Shown: piece after piece, positions 61,960 to 64,000 of the stretch
Layout: each line of letters begins with the position of its first letter
Position numbering within the stretch: the stretch's first letter is position 1
NCBI RefSeq assembly: GCF_013167895.1
Contig: NZ_BLWC01000001.1
Span: 310,001-374,000 of the forward strand
Source of the DNA: Streptomyces fulvorobeus
GTDB lineage: Bacteria > Actinomycetota > Actinomycetes > Streptomycetales > Streptomycetaceae
Reading direction: 5' to 3'
DNA: 64,000 nucleotides
The notes under the pieces: generated by a model
What the model was told of the DNA's origin: nothing
Databases searched by the model: none
The model's input: the letters and a program-made list of their open reading frames with translations, nothing else
Position numbers and translations under genes: made by a program

Positions 61960-62801
61960 CCGCCGACCTGTCGTGGATGCTAGAGGACATCGTGCACAAC
62001 GTGCCCCGGGCACGGCACGCCGTCCTGCTGTCCGCGGACGGCCTTCCTCGGGGAGCCACGGAGGGCCTGGCCGAGAAGGAGGTGCGCACCATCTCCGCCG
62101 CCATGGCCGGGATGCAGTCGCTCAGCCGGGCCACCGCCCACTTCGCGGGGCCCGAGGAGAACCGGCAGTGGAACCAGACGATCATCGAGTTCTCCCACGG
62201 CTGGAGCTTCCTGATCGGAGCGGGGCAGGGCGCCTATCTGGCGGCCGCCGCGGCGCCCGACGTGGACATGCAGCAGATCTCCTTCCGCATGCACCGTCTC
62301 GTCGCCAGGCTGGGCAACAACCTCACCTCGCCGCCCCGGGTGAACACGGACGAGGACGCCGGTACGGGTGGTTCCGGACCCGCCAGGCGTGAGAGCGGCG
62401 GCGGCTCGGGCTTCGTGCTCGCCGACCTCGACCGGGTGATCTCCGAGGTGCGGGGCGCTCGGCACGCCGTGCTGCTGGGGGCGGACGGGCTGCCGCGCGG
62501 GGCGACCAGCGGACTGAACAGGGACCTGGCGGACACGATCTCCGCGGCCATGACGGGCATCCACGCCTACAGCAGGGTCACCTCGCAGTTCGCGGGCGTC
62601 CTGGAGGACGCCGAGTGGCGGCAGACGGTCATCGAGTTCCAGCACGGCTGGATCTTCCTGATCGCGGCCGGTACCGGGGCCTTCCTGGCCGCCGCGGCCG
62701 AGCACGACTGCGACATCGAGGAGTTCACCACGCGCCTGCACGAAGTGATCCCGAAACTGACCGGTTCAGCGGCGCAAGGACAGGGGGCAGGCCATGCCTG
62801 A
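61956..62801 (+). CDS. cvnB: Conservon roadblock/LC7 protein CvnB, tandem fusion of two domains
   Basis: A 281-residue protein made of two roadblock domains. Domain 1 (1-125) has WMLEDIVHNVPRARHAVLLSADGLPRGAT and domain 2 (150-270) has ADLDRVISEVRGARHAVLLGADGLPRGAT. Both continue with ISAAM.G...SR.T..FAG and W.QT.IEF.HGW.FLI. A Gly/Ser linker joins them. CvnB proteins are normally about 140 residues with one domain. The fusion could form an intramolecular dimer that regulates the GTPase CvnD. Overlaps both neighbours, so it is translationally coupled. Confidence 0.93.
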   Translation: MTADLSWMLEDIVHNVPRARHAVLLSADGLPRGATEGLAEKEVRTISAAMAGMQSLSRATAHFAGPEENRQWNQTIIEFSHGWSFLIGAGQGAYLAAAAAPDVDMQQISFRMHRLVARLGNNLTSPPRVNTDEDAGTGGSGPARRESGGGSGFVLADLDRVISEVRGARHAVLLGADGLPRGATSGLNRDLADTISAAMTGIHAYSRVTSQFAGVLEDAEWRQTVIEFQHGWIFLIAAGTGAFLAAAAEHDCDIEEFTTRLHEVIPKLTGSAAQGQGAGHA

Positions 62802-63177
62802 CGAACCCGAGCACGAGCTGGAACTGACGTCCCCGTTAGTCCCCCTCTTCGTGATCACGAACGGACGGGCACTGCCCCCGGACCACGAGTACGAGCACAC
62901 CACGCTCGTCATGGCGGCGCCGGAGTCGGCTGCCGCCGCGCGCACGCTCTCCCCGGAAGCGGGCCAGGTCATGGAACTGGTCGCCGACGGCTTCCTGTCC
63001 GTGGCCGAGGTGGCCGGCCACACGCACCTGCCGCTGGGCATCGTGCGCATCCTGCTGGCGCAGCTGGAGGAGGACGGCCTCATCCTCGTGAGAAGGCCGA
63101 TACCGCGCGCCGAACGAGTGGACAGAGAACTGGTCAGCGCCGTACTCGATGGCCTGAAGAACCGATTCGGAGCGTAA
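62794..63177 (+). CDS. cvnC: Conservon DUF742 protein CvnC, with TTA codon
   Basis: A 127-residue DUF742 protein: SPLVPLFVITNGRALP at the start, then the winged-helix-like QVMELVADGFLSVAEVAGHTHLPLGIVRILLAQLEEDGLI. It is the third component of the conservon complex. Codon 15 is TTA (62836-62838), so translation would depend on the bldA tRNA. It overlaps cvnB by 8 bases and is 3 bases from cvnD. Confidence 0.93.
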   Translation: MPDEPEHELELTSPLVPLFVITNGRALPPDHEYEHTTLVMAAPESAAAARTLSPEAGQVMELVADGFLSVAEVAGHTHLPLGIVRILLAQLEEDGLILVRRPIPRAERVDRELVSAVLDGLKNRFGA

Positions 63178-63180
63178 CGC

Positions 63181-63741
63181 GTGTACCTGGATCCAGACGT
63201 CTCCCACGCGGTGAAGATCCTCATAGTGGGGCACTTCGGGGTCGGGAAGACCACCTGCATCGGGAGTCTCTCCGAGATCGAGCCGCTGCGGACCGAGGAG
63301 GAGATCACCGAGGCCAGCGAGGGTTACGACGACCTGTCGGGAACCCCCCACAAGAAGACCACCACCGTGGCCATGGACTTCGGCCGCCTCACCCTCAGCG
63401 ACACCCTGGTCCTCTACCTCTTCGGTACGCCTGGCCAGGAGCGTTTCAAGGAGATGTGGGAGGAGCTGTCCCGGGGCGCCCTGGGCGCACTCGTCCTCGT
63501 CGACCCCGAGCGGCTGCACGAGTCCTTCCCCGTCCTCGACCTGGTCGAGAGCTTCGGCCTGGCGTACGCCATCGGCGTCAATCACTTCGAGGGCACGACG
63601 GACTACCCGCTCGACGAGATCCACGAAGCACTGAACCTGACGGCCGACACCCCCGTCGTGAGGTGCGACGTACGCGACGAGACCACCTCGGCCCAGGCAC
63701 TCATCACCCTCGTCACCCACCTCATGTCCCAACTCGGCTAG
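63181..63741 (+). CDS. cvnD: Conservon small GTPase CvnD
   Basis: A 186-residue Ras-like GTPase: G1 GHFGVGKTT, a switch I region with HKKTTTVAMDFG, G3 LFGTPGQERF and an atypical G4 (GVNHFEG in place of NKxD). It is the output GTPase of the conservon. The GTG at 63181 follows the cvnC stop by 3 bases. No lipid-anchor motif is visible. Confidence 0.93.
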   Translation: MYLDPDVSHAVKILIVGHFGVGKTTCIGSLSEIEPLRTEEEITEASEGYDDLSGTPHKKTTTVAMDFGRLTLSDTLVLYLFGTPGQERFKEMWEELSRGALGALVLVDPERLHESFPVLDLVESFGLAYAIGVNHFEGTTDYPLDEIHEALNLTADTPVVRCDVRDETTSAQALITLVTHLMSQLG

Positions 63742-63753
63742 GAGAGCGCCGCA

Positions 63754-64000
63754 ATGCAACAGCCGCCTGACGCACAGGAGATACCTCCCGGGTGCCCCGC
63801 GCACGGGAACGTCCAGCTGTACGGTCCCTCGTTCGGTGCCGACCCCGACGGCCACTACGCGCATCTGCGTTCGTTCGGTCCGAGCGCCCCCGTGGACATC
63901 GCCCCGGATGTCCAGGTGGAGCTGATCACCAGTTACGACGCCGCGCTGTACGTCCTGCAGAACCCCGCGTCCTTCGTCCGTGACTCCCGCCGCTGGAACG
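63754..64000 (+). CDS. Cytochrome P450 of the conservon, partial (runs off window)
   Basis: The first 82 residues are visible: PPGCPAHGNVQLYGPSFGADPDG, HYAHLRSFGPSAPVDIAPDVQVELIT and YDAALYVLQNPASFVRD. This is the N-terminus of a P450; several Streptomyces conservons end in one or two P450 genes of the CYP157/CYP154 type. The heme and ExxR motifs lie outside the window, so it cannot be told whether it is a canonical P450. GGAGAG precedes the ATG at 63754. Confidence 0.85.
   Translation, partial: MQQPPDAQEIPPGCPAHGNVQLYGPSFGADPDGHYAHLRSFGPSAPVDIAPDVQVELITSYDAALYVLQNPASFVRDSRRWN

Overview
The window reads as a high-GC actinobacterial chromosome, almost certainly Streptomyces. The markers are extreme GC at third codon positions, GTG/TTG starts, AAGGAG-type ribosome binding sites, rare TTA (bldA) codons, a THN-synthase/P450 pigment operon, a conservon (cvnABCD plus P450), a large SARP/AfsR regulator and many secreted hydrolases. 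It looks like a chromosome-arm segment. I found no tRNA, rRNA, CRISPR array, insertion sequence or phage gene.

Layout. 1-3.0 kb: end of a secreted subtilisin, then a P450-rppA pigment operon. 3.3-6.3 kb: a frameshifted Tat-type DyP peroxidase, a YdeI-like protein, and a coupled GNAT/thioesterase pair. 6.4-13.2 kb: a possible phospho-threonine signalling block: a double-FHA ABCG-type transporter, a protein with four EPTRVV repeats, a soluble Ser/Thr kinase, a polytopic membrane protein and a DUF6777-like protein. 13.3-23.9 kb: rhamnogalacturonan lyase, SpoIIE-type phosphatase, an XRE regulator divergent from an anti-sigma-type ATPase, RNase HI, cyclophilin, an ABC exporter, a PHP protein, and ohr/ohrR. 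24-32.4 kb: five same-strand genes (class III aminotransferase, nitroreductase, aldo/keto reductase-like, acyl-CoA dehydrogenase, KASIII-like) divergent from a SARP-ATPase regulator. This looks like a compact uncharacterised biosynthetic operon; TTA codons occur in the regulator and the dehydrogenase.

32.5-38.4 kb: DJ-1/PfpI protein and a four-gene peptide/nickel-type ABC importer with both permeases fused, preceded by a Zur-box-like palindrome. 38.6-41.2 kb: lipoamide dehydrogenase and a secreted metalloprotease. 41.3-47.6 kb: a sugar locus (glycoside hydrolase, ABC importer without its own ATPase, ROK regulator). 47.7-57.2 kb: nitrobindin-like protein, HelD-type helicase, beta-propeller phytase, GH16-CBM13 glucanase, PPOX-like protein, a secreted repeat protein and a DM13 protein. 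57.2-60.4 kb: a BtuCDF-like importer behind a cobalamin riboswitch on the minus strand. 60.8-64 kb: a conservon whose roadblock protein is a tandem fusion, running into a P450 cut by the window end.

Four otherwise recognisable genes (DyP, the polytopic membrane protein, the ABC exporter, the cobalamin ATPase) carry frameshifts. Six of the seven shifts are repaired by adding one G to a G run, so sequencing error is a strong alternative to real decay.
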